A stretch of DNA of 64,000 nt from Alistipes sp. (lineage in GTDB: Bacteria; Bacteroidota; Bacteroidia; Bacteroidales; Rikenellaceae): assembly GCA_017935185.1 (NCBI GenBank), contig JAGBIC010000016.1, forward strand, positions 1 to 64,000, given 5' to 3'. The notes under the pieces are model-generated. The model made no database searches. It saw only the letters and a list, made by a program, of their open reading frames with translations, and was not told the DNA's origin. Every line of letters begins with the position of its first letter. Positions within the stretch are counted from its first letter, which is position 1. Positions 42,486 through 51,400 of the stretch are shown here, piece by piece. Both the position numbers and the translations under genes were made by a program.

Positions 42486-43094
42486 ATGAATATCGTAAAA
42501 CGTCTATATGATTGGGTGCTTTCGTGGAGTAACTCTCGCTGGGGGGCACTTGCGTTGTTTGTGTTGGCTTTTGCCGAGTCGAGTTTCTTCCCTATCCCAC
42601 CCGATGTGTTGCTTATCGCACTGTGTCTGGGTGCTGTGACCCGCTCGTTCCGCTATGCGGCGATATGCCTTGCCGGCTCTATTTTGGGAGCTGTCGGAGG
42701 GTATGCAATAGGTTTTTATCTCTGGCAAAATGGTGCGGGTGAATATACGGCTCTGGCAAATTGGTTCTATAATCATGTATTCAGCATGGAGAGTTTCCTT
42801 GAGGTGAAGAGTCTCTACGATACTTACGATTTCTGGATTGTCTTTACCGCGGGATTCACCCCTCTGCCGTATAAACTCTTTACAATCACGGGCGGACTGT
42901 TCAAGATTGATTTTGTGATGTTTATTTTGGCATCAATCGTATCTCGAGGTTTGCGATTCTTCCTTATCGGAGGCCTTATCTGGAAGTTTGGCGCGCCAAT
43001 CAAGACCTTTATCGAGAAATATTTCAATCTGTTGGCTATTGCATTCACTATCTTGCTGATAGGTTCGTTTGTTTTGGTCGGAAAATTCTTGTAG
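42486..43094 (+). CDS. YqaA/DedA-type membrane protein
   Basis: A 202-aa polytopic protein with about five membrane segments and the SNARE-associated (DedA/VTT) signature 'AESSFFPIPPDVLLIALCLG' and, near residue 120, 'GFTPLPYKLFTITGGLF'. Family members help in membrane lipid and proton homeostasis; some flip polyprenyl phosphates. The shorter YqaA branch fits the length. aroE starts one base after its stop. Confidence 0.88.
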   Translation: MNIVKRLYDWVLSWSNSRWGALALFVLAFAESSFFPIPPDVLLIALCLGAVTRSFRYAAICLAGSILGAVGGYAIGFYLWQNGAGEYTALANWFYNHVFSMESFLEVKSLYDTYDFWIVFTAGFTPLPYKLFTITGGLFKIDFVMFILASIVSRGLRFFLIGGLIWKFGAPIKTFIEKYFNLLAIAFTILLIGSFVLVGKFL

Positions 43095-43095
43095 C

Positions 43096-43836
43096 ATGCG
43101 ACAATTCGGTCTTATAGGGCGTAAGTTGGGCCACTCGTTTTCGGCAAAATATTTTGCCGAGAAGTTTGAGCGTGAGGGCCTGTCGTCGGATTGCAGCTAT
43201 TTGTTGTACGAGTTGCCCGAGATAGAGCGTGTGGAGGAGTTTATCGCCTCTACCCCATCACTTGCCGGTTTTAATGTCACTATCCCATATAAACAACAGA
43301 TTATACCCTATCTCGATGATTTGAGTGACGAGGCTCGGGATATCGGGGCGGTTAATTGTGTGAAGATTCTCTCGGATGGCCGTCGTGTGGGCTATAATAC
43401 CGATGTTGTTGGCGTGCGCTCCTCGCTCGAGAGTCTGCTGGGCGATGTGGCGGTTGAGTCGGCGTTGATACTTGGCACGGGTGGCGCTTCGCAAGCGGTA
43501 CGATATGTGTTGGCGGAGCGGGGAATCGGTTATAAGATTGTCTCTCGCGATAAAGAACGAGGGGATGTTACCTACGATGAGCTTACGTCGGAGGTGGTGG
43601 CGGCATCGAAACTTATTGTCAATTGTTCACCTGTTGGTATGTACCCTGCTGTCGAGCAAGCTCCGGTCATTGATTATGGCGCATTGTCGGATGGCCACTT
43701 CCTGTTTGATTTGGTATATAATCCCGAAATAACCCGTTTCATGGAGTTTGGCGCAGCGCAAGGTGCGCATACTCTCTCGGGCCTCGATATGCTCTATGCG
43801 CAAGCCGAGGCTGCATGGAAGATATGGAATGAGTAA
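43096..43836 (+). CDS. aroE: Shikimate dehydrogenase
   Basis: A 246-aa NADPH-dependent enzyme of aromatic amino acid synthesis. The ATG at 43096, one base after the previous stop, gives 'MRQFGLIGRKLGHSFSAKYF' with the substrate-binding Ser pair. The catalytic Lys is in 'GFNVTIPYKQQIIPYL', followed by 'GAVNCVKI', 'GYNTDVVG', the Rossmann 'ILGTGGASQAV' and 'NCSPVGMYP'. The final 'SGLDMLYAQAEAAWKIW' is standard. Its length is slightly short for the family. Confidence 0.94.
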   Translation: MRQFGLIGRKLGHSFSAKYFAEKFEREGLSSDCSYLLYELPEIERVEEFIASTPSLAGFNVTIPYKQQIIPYLDDLSDEARDIGAVNCVKILSDGRRVGYNTDVVGVRSSLESLLGDVAVESALILGTGGASQAVRYVLAERGIGYKIVSRDKERGDVTYDELTSEVVAASKLIVNCSPVGMYPAVEQAPVIDYGALSDGHFLFDLVYNPEITRFMEFGAAQGAHTLSGLDMLYAQAEAAWKIWNE

Positions 43837-43848
43837 TCCGCAGAGGAG

Positions 43849-44067
43849 TTACTCGTTTGCGTAGGCGTTTAACACCTCTTCGGCCTGCGCTTTGTCACCC
43901 GATTTAATCATCAATTGTGCAGGCATCACCCCTGTCGGATATATTGCCGACATCAACTCGTTTTGAATGGTAGACCATATGCCGGCACTCTCAAGTAACG
44001 ACTTGTCCCATTCGGCATCATTCACCGAATCATACTCTTTGAGTACGATGAGTTTCTCCTTGTTCAT
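43849..44067 (-). CDS. DUF2007 small signal-transducing-type protein
   Basis: A 72-aa protein matching the DUF2007 pattern: 'IVLKEYDSVNDAEWDKSLLESAGI' followed by a short beta segment ending in 'AQAEEVLNAYANE'. Family members are small ferredoxin-fold-like domains of unknown partner, probably peptide or nucleotide binders. It is monocistronic and convergent with aroE; a 6-bp inverted repeat containing both stop codons (43831-43836 and 43849-43854) may separate them. Confidence 0.82.
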   Translation of the reverse strand: MNKEKLIVLKEYDSVNDAEWDKSLLESAGIWSTIQNELMSAIYPTGVMPAQLMIKSGDKAQAEEVLNAYANE

Positions 44068-44090
44068 GGTTCTAGATTTTTGAGGTTAAA

Positions 44091-44121
44091 CAAAGTTAGG
44101 AATTTTGTTAATAACTTGCAA
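44091..44121 (-). promoter_or_regulatory. Promoter of the DUF2007 gene
   Basis: TTG (44119-44121), 20-nt spacer, TAACTTTG (44091-44098), a perfect -7 element. Confidence 0.65.
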
Positions 44122-44154
44122 TGTTCAAACCAAAATTATTCAACTTTTTATTTC

Positions 44155-44162
44155 TATATTTG
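44155..44162 (+). promoter_or_regulatory. Promoter -7 element of the serine hydrolase gene
   Basis: TATATTTG, about 50 nt upstream of the ATG at 44214; no clear -33 box. Confidence 0.5.
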
Positions 44163-44213
44163 TAAGGAAGAATAACCGAATGTGGTTGTTTTTCTAAAAT
44201 ATTGATTTTCAAC

Positions 44214-45542
44214 ATGAAGAGATTTTTGACTATTGCGACAATATCTATCGTTGCCGTGGCGGCCTTTTTTGTGGGCGGTTGCGGTGGTGGTTTTTTGCGT
44301 GGTCAAAAATTCGATATCGGGCGGATGGCCTTCGCCGACAGCGTTATCAATACAGCCATCGCAGATGGTCAGTTCCCGGGTGCGGTGCTGTGTGTGGTGC
44401 GCAGGGCCGAGGATGGAGTCTCGCATGGCGATGTGGTCTACATGAAAGCCTATGGCAACCGTCAGGTTGTGTCGGGACGTGATGCCGCAAGCGGGAAGTT
44501 CATACCCGATACCATTGCAATGACAACCGATGCGGTTTTTGATTTGGCTTCACTGAGCAAGTGCGTGGGCACCACCCTTTCGTTTATGCATCTGCTGGAG
44601 GAGGGTAAGGTGCGTTTGAGTGATAATGTGGCACAATATATCCCCGATTTCAAGCCGTGGGAGCAGAAGCCGAAAAAGCGTGGCGATAGAGTCGAGCGTG
44701 AGAGCATCACTATCGAACAGCTCTTGACCCACACTTCGGGGCTTGCGGCGGGAATCAATCCTGCATCGTGGATGAAACGATATGAAAAGTTTGGCGATCC
44801 CATGCAGATGAATTTAAGGGATTCGTTGATAAGCTATCTGGCGGTGGATGCGCCGCGTTTGTCGCGTCCGGGTGAAAAGTGCCGATACAGCTGCCTGAAT
44901 TTTATAGTGTTGCAGGCTATAATTGAGAAAACGACCTCGATGCGTCTTGATGAATATGCCCGAGAGAGCGTCTTTGAGCCATTGCGACTGAAGAACACAT
45001 GGTATAACTATATTGATAATGCTGCAAAGCCCTTTTCTGCCGAAACACCCATTGTCCCAACAGAGGTTATGGCTGACGGAGGGCTTCTATGGGGCGAGGT
45101 GCACGACCCCACGGCACGAATTGTCAATCGTGGTGTGTCGGGTAATGCAGGGCTCTTCTCTACGGCCGAGGATTTGGCGGTGATAGCCTCGATGCTGATG
45201 AATGGCGGCGTTATTGCGCATCGTAAAGATGGTGTTTTGGGGTTGCTGGGATTTAAGGAATATATGCGCCTATATGGCGGCAAAACAATAGAGCGTTTTT
45301 TCACCGTCCCCGAGTTGTATGCCGAGCATGGGCGTGCGCTGGGTTGGGATTCGGGATTCTTTGGCGATTTGTCGTCGGCAGGCGCTGTGAACCATACCGG
45401 CTACACAGGTACATCACTTGCGATTGATGTCGAGCGTGGTGTGGCGGTGATTCTGCTTACCAACCGTGTGCATCCCCATGATGACGGGTCGCTGGGCAGA
45501 GTGAGAGCTTTGATATCGAATATAGTTGCTTCGGCAATGTAA
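44214..45542 (+). CDS. Beta-lactamase-fold serine hydrolase lipoprotein
   Basis: A 442-aa protein starting at ATG 44214. It has a signal and lipobox VGGC (Cys near residue 22). The class C beta-lactamase/esterase fold shows the SxxK motif in 'DLASLSKCVG', the Tyr of 'RYSCLN', and a His-containing third box near 'GAVNHTGYTGTS'. It is likely a periplasmic peptidase or esterase acting on cell wall or other amides rather than a drug-resistance enzyme. It lies 16 nt before dnaE on the same strand. Confidence 0.85.
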   Translation: MKRFLTIATISIVAVAAFFVGGCGGGFLRGQKFDIGRMAFADSVINTAIADGQFPGAVLCVVRRAEDGVSHGDVVYMKAYGNRQVVSGRDAASGKFIPDTIAMTTDAVFDLASLSKCVGTTLSFMHLLEEGKVRLSDNVAQYIPDFKPWEQKPKKRGDRVERESITIEQLLTHTSGLAAGINPASWMKRYEKFGDPMQMNLRDSLISYLAVDAPRLSRPGEKCRYSCLNFIVLQAIIEKTTSMRLDEYARESVFEPLRLKNTWYNYIDNAAKPFSAETPIVPTEVMADGGLLWGEVHDPTARIVNRGVSGNAGLFSTAEDLAVIASMLMNGGVIAHRKDGVLGLLGFKEYMRLYGGKTIERFFTVPELYAEHGRALGWDSGFFGDLSSAGAVNHTGYTGTSLAIDVERGVAVILLTNRVHPHDDGSLGRVRALISNIVASAM

Positions 45543-45558
45543 ATAGAATATAGATTTT

Positions 45559-48500
45559 ATGCAGGATTTCGTACATCTTCACGTACATACCCAGTATTCG
45601 TTGCTGGATGGTCAGGCGAGCATACCCAAGCTCGTCGATAAAGCTATTGTTGATGGTATGAAGGGAATTGCCATCACCGACCACGGTAATATGTTCGGCG
45701 TGAAAGAGTTCTGGAATTATGTAGGTAAGAAGAATAAGGAGCGTCGGGGAAAGATTAAAGACCTCAAATCGAAAATCGACGAGTTGCAGGCTGCGGTGAA
45801 CGCTGCCGACTCCCCCACAGAGGAGCAAACCTCGGAGCTGGCTCGCCTGAAGGCCGAGTTGGATAAGTTGCCCAAGGAGGATTTCAAGGGTATTATCGGT
45901 TGTGAGGTCTATGTGGCTCGCCGCGGCATGAAACTTAAGGAGGATAAGAAGCTCGATCAAAGTGGTTGGCATCTTGTTCTACTGGCTAAAAACGAGAAGG
46001 GTTACCACAATCTCATCAAGATTGTGTCGAAGGCATGGACCGAGGGTTATTATCAGCGTCCCCGTACCGACCATGCGGAGTTGGAGAAGTATCACGAGGG
46101 TCTGATATGCTGCTCGGCCTGTTTGGGTGGTGAGATTCCGAAGAAGATTGCGCAGGGCGATATGGAGGCGGCCGAGCAGGCTGTAATGTGGCATAAGAAT
46201 CTCTTTGGCGAAGATTATTATCTGGAGTTGCAGCTCCACAAAGCCACCGTTGAGCGCGCTAACCACGAGACCTACGAGATTCAGAAGAGCGTAAACGAGA
46301 AACTTATCGAGTTGTCGCAGAGGTGTGGCGTGAAGTTGGTCTGCACCAACGATGTGCATTTTATCGACGAGATTCATGCCGAGGCACACGACCGTTTGAT
46401 ATGCCTCTCTACGAGCAAGGATTTGGATGACCCCAAGCGTATGCTCTACTCGAAGCAGGAGTGGATGAAGACCCGTGCCGAGATGAATGCCATCTTTGAG
46501 GATGTGCCCGAGGCGTTGAGTAATACGGTTGAGATTTGCGATAAGGTTGAGAGCTACTCTATCGACCACGCCCCCATCATGCCCACATTCGAGATACCCG
46601 AGGATTTTGGTACGGAGGAGGGCTATCGTGCGAAGTACTCCGAGCAGGATATCTTCAACGAGTTCACCCGTGACGAGAATGGCAATGTGGTGCTGGAGGA
46701 GGCCGAGGCGCATAAGAAGATAGATAAGCTGGGTGGCTATGATAAACTCTATCGTATCAAACTCGAGGCCGACTATCTGGCCAAGCTGACGATGGATGGT
46801 GCGGTTAAGCGCTATGGCTCGCCGTTGAGTGACGAGGTGGCCGAGCGATTGAAGTTCGAGCTTCATATCATGAAGACGATGGGTTTCCCGGGTTACTTCC
46901 TTATCGTGCAGGATTTTATCCGTGCGGCGCGAGAGTTGCTGGATGTGTCGGTAGGCCCGGGTCGAGGCTCGGCGGCAGGCTCGGCTGTGGCATACTGTTT
47001 GGGTATCACCCAGATTGACCCCATTAGGTATGACTTGCTGTTTGAGCGATTCCTCAATCCTGATCGTATATCGCTGCCCGATATTGATATCGACTTCGAT
47101 GATGATGGCCGTGGTCGTGTGCTGAATTGGGTTACCCAGAAATATGGCAAGGAGAAGGTTGCGCATATCATCACCTACGGTACTATGGCCACAAAGATGG
47201 CGCTGAAGGATGTTGCACGTGTGCAAAAACTGCCGTTGAAGGAGTCGGATAGGTTGTGTAAACTCGTGCCCGACCGTATTCCCGACCCGCATGACAAGGA
47301 TAAGCAGCTGAAGATAAACCTTGTGAACTCGATTAACGCTGTGCCCGAGCTCAAGGAGGCCGAGGAGTCGGACGACCCCATCATGAGCGATACAATCAAG
47401 TATGCCAAAATGTTGGAGGGTAACGTGCGTGGAACGGGTGTGCATGCCTGCGGAACAATCATCTGCCGCGATGATATCACCGATTGGGTGCCTGTGAGTA
47501 CGGCCGACGATAAGGAGACGGGCGAGAAGATGCTCGTGACGCAGTATGAGGGTTCGGTGATTGAGGATACAGGTCTTATCAAGATGGACTTTTTGGGTCT
47601 GAAGACCCTTTCGATTATAAAAGATGCGGTTGCCAATGTCAAGCATACAAAGGGTATAGAGATAGATATCGACACCATCAGTATCGAAGACCCTACCACA
47701 TATAAGCTCTACTGCGAGGGCGGAACGGTTGGAACATTCCAGTTTGAGTCGCCCGGAATGCAGAAGTATTTGCGTGAGCTCAAGCCCTCTACTTTCGAGG
47801 ATTTGATTGCCATGAATGCCCTCTATCGCCCGGGCCCGATGGATTATATCCCCGATTTTATTGACCGTAAGCATGGCCGCAAGCCGATTGTCTACGATAT
47901 TGATATCATGGAGCAGTACCTGAAAGATACCTATGGTATCACTGTCTATCAGGAGCAGGTCATGTTGCTTTCGCGTCTGCTTGGTGGTTTTACGCGCGGC
48001 GAGTCCGACACCCTGCGTAAGGCGATGGGTAAGAAGATTAAGTCGAAGCTGGACGAGCTGAAACCTAAATTCATCAAGGGAGGTCAGGCTAATGGCCATA
48101 ATCCCGATGTGCTGGAGAAGATTTGGGCCGACTGGGAGAAGTTCGCCTCGTATGCGTTTAATAAATCGCATGCAACATGCTATTCGTGGGTGGCATACCA
48201 GACCGCATACCTCAAGGCCAACTATCCGTCGGAGTATATGGCGGCGGTGCTGAGCCGAAGTTTGGGTGATATCAAGAATATCACCGCTTACATGACCGAG
48301 TGTAGGCGCATGGGAATAAACGTTTTGGGTCCTGATATCAACGAGTCGATGCTCGACTTCTCGTCAAATAAGGCGGGTGATATTCGTTTTGGTATGGCAG
48401 CAATCAAGGGCGTTGGCGAGGCGGCTGTGCGCTCGATTATCGAGGAGCGCGAGAAGAATGGCCCATATAAAAATATATACGACTTTGTCGAGCGAGCCAA

Positions 48501-49401
48501 CTTCGGTGTGATAAATCGCAAATGTATGGAGAATCTGGCCTATGCTGGCGGTTTCGACTCGATAATAGATTTCCATCGCAGCAAGTTCTTTGCAGTTGAT
48601 TCGCGCAGTACGGCACAGATTCAGTTCATCGAGATGTTGATGCGCTATGGCCAGCGAGTGCAGCAGGAGCGCCAGAATGCCCAGCAGAGCCTCTTTGGCG
48701 GTGGAACGATGGTCGATATCCAGCCTCCCACAGTGCCTGTGGCCGAGGATTGGAATCAGTTGCAGGTGCTTAACAAGGAGCGCGAGATGATAGGACTATA
48801 TCTCTCGGCGCACCCGCTTGATGATTATGCTATAATAATCAAGCACATGTGCAAGGCGTCGGTGGCTAATCTGACCGATTTGGAGCAGTATAGCGGTCAG
48901 GAGATTGGCGTTGCGGGTGTGGTTACGTCGGTGCAGGAGCTCACCACAAAGACGGGTCGCCATTGGGGTCGCTTCACTCTGGAGGATTATGATGGCACTT
49001 ACGAGTTTGCTCTCTTCGGTAAGGATTACGAGAAATTCCGCCCCTATCTGTTTGTCAACTACTTCCTCTTTTTGAAGGGTAAGGTGCAGCAGCGGCCCTA
49101 TCGTGATACTCCCGAGCTGGAGTTTAAGATTTTGTCGATGATGCAGCTCTCGGAGTTACGTGATACGATGATTCACGAGTTGCACATGACCATGCCTGTC
49201 GAGGAGCTGACAGAGACCTTTATCGATGAGTTTGCCGAGGTGGCCAAAAAGAACAAGGGCAAGATAATCTTGCGTATGACGCTCTTCGATGCTGCCGGCT
49301 CGACGTCGCTTAATATGTTCTCGAAGCGATATAAGGTGGGGCTTACGCCGGAACTGATAGATTATCTGGATAGAAACGAGATAAAATATTCATTATCATA
49401 A
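45559..49401 (+). CDS. dnaE: DNA polymerase III subunit alpha
   Basis: A 1280-aa replicative polymerase. The N-terminal PHP domain starts 'FVHLHVHTQYSLLDGQA' with 'AITDHGNMFG'. The palm carries the catalytic Asp pair in 'PGRGSAAGSAV' and 'LPDIDIDFDDDGRGR' (about residues 465-525). Fingers, a helix-hairpin-helix ('AIKGVGEAAVRSI') and an OB fold ('VAGVVTSVQELTTKTG') follow. A charged Lys/Glu-rich insertion near residues 60-105 expands the PHP domain compared with E. coli. It is a DnaE1-type enzyme. Confidence 0.97.
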   Translation: MQDFVHLHVHTQYSLLDGQASIPKLVDKAIVDGMKGIAITDHGNMFGVKEFWNYVGKKNKERRGKIKDLKSKIDELQAAVNAADSPTEEQTSELARLKAELDKLPKEDFKGIIGCEVYVARRGMKLKEDKKLDQSGWHLVLLAKNEKGYHNLIKIVSKAWTEGYYQRPRTDHAELEKYHEGLICCSACLGGEIPKKIAQGDMEAAEQAVMWHKNLFGEDYYLELQLHKATVERANHETYEIQKSVNEKLIELSQRCGVKLVCTNDVHFIDEIHAEAHDRLICLSTSKDLDDPKRMLYSKQEWMKTRAEMNAIFEDVPEALSNTVEICDKVESYSIDHAPIMPTFEIPEDFGTEEGYRAKYSEQDIFNEFTRDENGNVVLEEAEAHKKIDKLGGYDKLYRIKLEADYLAKLTMDGAVKRYGSPLSDEVAERLKFELHIMKTMGFPGYFLIVQDFIRAARELLDVSVGPGRGSAAGSAVAYCLGITQIDPIRYDLLFERFLNPDRISLPDIDIDFDDDGRGRVLNWVTQKYGKEKVAHIITYGTMATKMALKDVARVQKLPLKESDRLCKLVPDRIPDPHDKDKQLKINLVNSINAVPELKEAEESDDPIMSDTIKYAKMLEGNVRGTGVHACGTIICRDDITDWVPVSTADDKETGEKMLVTQYEGSVIEDTGLIKMDFLGLKTLSIIKDAVANVKHTKGIEIDIDTISIEDPTTYKLYCEGGTVGTFQFESPGMQKYLRELKPSTFEDLIAMNALYRPGPMDYIPDFIDRKHGRKPIVYDIDIMEQYLKDTYGITVYQEQVMLLSRLLGGFTRGESDTLRKAMGKKIKSKLDELKPKFIKGGQANGHNPDVLEKIWADWEKFASYAFNKSHATCYSWVAYQTAYLKANYPSEYMAAVLSRSLGDIKNITAYMTECRRMGINVLGPDINESMLDFSSNKAGDIRFGMAAIKGVGEAAVRSIIEEREKNGPYKNIYDFVERANFGVINRKCMENLAYAGGFDSIIDFHRSKFFAVDSRSTAQIQFIEMLMRYGQRVQQERQNAQQSLFGGGTMVDIQPPTVPVAEDWNQLQVLNKEREMIGLYLSAHPLDDYAIIIKHMCKASVANLTDLEQYSGQEIGVAGVVTSVQELTTKTGRHWGRFTLEDYDGTYEFALFGKDYEKFRPYLFVNYFLFLKGKVQQRPYRDTPELEFKILSMMQLSELRDTMIHELHMTMPVEELTETFIDEFAEVAKKNKGKIILRMTLFDAAGSTSLNMFSKRYKVGLTPELIDYLDRNEIKYSLS

Positions 49402-49419
49402 ACTTAAAATTTTAATATT

Positions 49420-49734
49420 ATGGCTTTAACAATTACAAACGAGAACTATGAGTCGTTGATGGCATCAGGTCAGCCTGTTGTTATCGATTTCTGGGCCGAG
49501 TGGTGTGGCCCATGTCGTATGGTAGCTCCTATCATCGAGGAGTTGGCAGCGGAGTATGAGGGTAAGGTTGCAATCGGCAAGTGCGATGTTGATTCTTGCG
49601 ACGATATTGTTGCTCAATACCGTGTGCGCAATATCCCCACCATTGTATTTATCAAGGGTGGCGAGGTTGTAGATAAGGTTGTAGGTGCGACCAGCAAGGA
49701 GACTCTCAAGGCGAAAATCGACGCCCTCCTTTAG
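49420..49734 (+). CDS. trxA: Thioredoxin
   Basis: A 104-aa cytoplasmic protein disulfide reductase with the active site WAEWCGPCRM near residues 27-36 and cis-Pro in 'RNIPTIVFIKGG'. The length and motifs are those of TrxA. It lies 18 nt after dnaE and is followed by a terminator. Confidence 0.96.
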   Translation: MALTITNENYESLMASGQPVVIDFWAEWCGPCRMVAPIIEELAAEYEGKVAIGKCDVDSCDDIVAQYRVRNIPTIVFIKGGEVVDKVVGATSKETLKAKIDALL

Positions 49735-49758
49735 TCGCTTGCCTAAAAGAGGCAATAA

Positions 49759-49795
49759 GGCTGTCTGACAATAATAAGTCAGGCAGTCTTTTTCT
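49759..49795 (+). terminator. Terminator of the dnaE-trxA unit
   Basis: Stem of 11 bp with two G-U pairs (49759-49769 with 49778-49788) followed by a T-run. Confidence 0.85.
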
Positions 49796-49879
49796 TTATA
49801 TATAGGTATCGAAATTTTTCTACAAAAAAGTTGTTGTTTGCAGAACAACCACAGAAAATTTTATTACCTTTGTGGTGCA

Positions 49880-50080
49880 CAAGGTGCTCCGAGCGTTTGA
49901 GCAATGCAAGGAGTGAAAAGGAAATCCGGTGCAAATCCGGAACAATACCTGTTGCTGTAATTCCCTGTTCCATAAGGAATTTAGTCTTGTTGCTCTCTTT
50001 GCCACTGACGGCTTTGGCTGTTGGGAAGGCGCAACAAGCGGGATAAGTCAGAAGACCTGCCTGTGTGATTTACAGATTTC
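49880..50080 (+). promoter_or_regulatory. Cobalamin riboswitch
   Basis: The core of the adenosyl/methylcobalamin aptamer is clear: 'GGTGCTCCGAGC' early, then 'AAATCCGGTGCAAATCCGGA', 'GCCACTG', 'GGGAAGGCGC' and the B12 box region 'AAGTCAGAAGACCTGCC'. A perfect -7 element TACCTTTG at 49865-49872 lies just upstream. The switch precedes the cobalamin uptake operon (two lipoproteins, btuG, btuB) and would shut it down when cobalamin is plentiful. A long interrupted hairpin (50090-50149) follows the aptamer and may be the expression platform. Confidence 0.95.
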
Positions 50081-50283
50081 GACCCTGCAGGATTACGGGT
50101 AAGAATCGAAACTATTATTTTTCATAGTTTTTACATATTACCATAATCCGTTTTGGAAGAGGTTGTGTCTGTGTCATACTCTTTGCAGAGCTGTGTGAGG
50201 CAAAAAACGAGTGGAAATTTTAGTCGATTTAGATGATCCTGCCACGGAATAGGAACACTTTTAATTAACTAAAATTTATACTT

Positions 50284-51378
50284 ATGAAAAAGTTTTTTGT
50301 TCTTATGATGGTGGCTCTGGCAAGTGTGGTACTTGTCGGCTGTGAGTATGATGACTCCGCAATTTGGGGTAAGGTGGATGAGCTGGAGAAGCAGGTTCAG
50401 GCCAACAGCGAAGATATCGCTGCCCTGTCGGCTTTGGTGGATGCTCTGAATCAGGGCAAGGTGATTACCTCTACCGAGCAGACCGAGGATGGCTATACCC
50501 TTACCTTCAATGATGGCTCAACTGTCGAGGTTAAGAATGGCCAAGACGGTGATTCGTTCTTTACATCTATCGAGGAGAAGGATGGTATGGTAATCATCAC
50601 TCTGGCCGATGGCCGTGTGATAAAGATTCCTGCTATTGACTACGATTTGCGAGTGCTTACATTCGAGGATGCAGCCTATAAGGGCTCGGCTTCAAATGCT
50701 GCCACCTATTGGTCGGATTTGATTGCCGATTCGGAGTATGGCAACGGCAACGGCCACAATGCATGGTGGGATGAGAATAACACCGAACTTTCGTTCACGC
50801 CTTCCACCACAGCGCTATTCCCCGGCTATGGCGGCCATGCTGTGTCGAACTATGTCGGCGAGGATTTGACTCAAGGTGATTATATGCACGATTTGCAGGC
50901 CTATGCAGTGGATGGCGGAGCAAATGGCTCGAAAAATTTCTGTGTGCATTTCGGATATGTTGATGATTCGGGTCTGGGAATGCAGAATGAGCTTGTGTTT
51001 TTTGAGTTTGAGGATGGCGCAGAGCGTGTGATTGACCATATGTGGGTGACCAACACAACCTATGTGTATAATATTCTCACTAACGGCGACGGCTGGATGG
51101 TGCCTGCGGGCGGTGTGTCGGATGATTGCTGGTTTAAGATTGTCGCTTATGGCTACGATGCCGACGGCAATAAAACAGGCGAAGCCGAGTTCAAGCTTTG
51201 GGACGAGGGTCGCAAGGGCGTGAAGGAGTGGACAAAGTGGAATATGGCAAGCCTCGGCGAGGTAGCTCGTGTGGAGTTTAACCTTGTTGGCAGCGAGGAG
51301 CTGTACGAGAGTGGCTATGGTTTGGGAGCCCCGGGTTACTTTGCTTATGACGATGTGGCCGTGCGTTTTAAGAAGTAG
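50284..51378 (+). CDS. DUF4465/DUF4988 lipoprotein of the cobalamin locus
   Basis: A 364-aa surface lipoprotein. The signal ends VLVGCE (Cys near residue 20). Residues 25-110 contain a short coiled coil ('VDELEKQVQANSEDIAALSA') and a DUF4988-like beta module. The C-terminal 250 residues look like DUF4465 ('DLRVLTFEDAAYKG' to 'YFAYDDVAVRF'), a jelly-roll-like fold. It is the first gene after the cobalamin riboswitch. Several such lipoproteins in Bacteroidetes B12 loci bind cobamides at the cell surface; this role is inferred from context. Confidence 0.82.
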   Translation: MKKFFVLMMVALASVVLVGCEYDDSAIWGKVDELEKQVQANSEDIAALSALVDALNQGKVITSTEQTEDGYTLTFNDGSTVEVKNGQDGDSFFTSIEEKDGMVIITLADGRVIKIPAIDYDLRVLTFEDAAYKGSASNAATYWSDLIADSEYGNGNGHNAWWDENNTELSFTPSTTALFPGYGGHAVSNYVGEDLTQGDYMHDLQAYAVDGGANGSKNFCVHFGYVDDSGLGMQNELVFFEFEDGAERVIDHMWVTNTTYVYNILTNGDGWMVPAGGVSDDCWFKIVAYGYDADGNKTGEAEFKLWDEGRKGVKEWTKWNMASLGEVARVEFNLVGSEELYESGYGLGAPGYFAYDDVAVRFKK

Positions 51379-51400
51379 CATCCGAAAAAGGTAAAAACAA

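Noticed and set aside
45979..48171. A 730-codon open frame antisense to dnaE
   Set aside because: It mirrors the codon bias of dnaE on the other strand, has no domain I recognise, and dnaE is certain.
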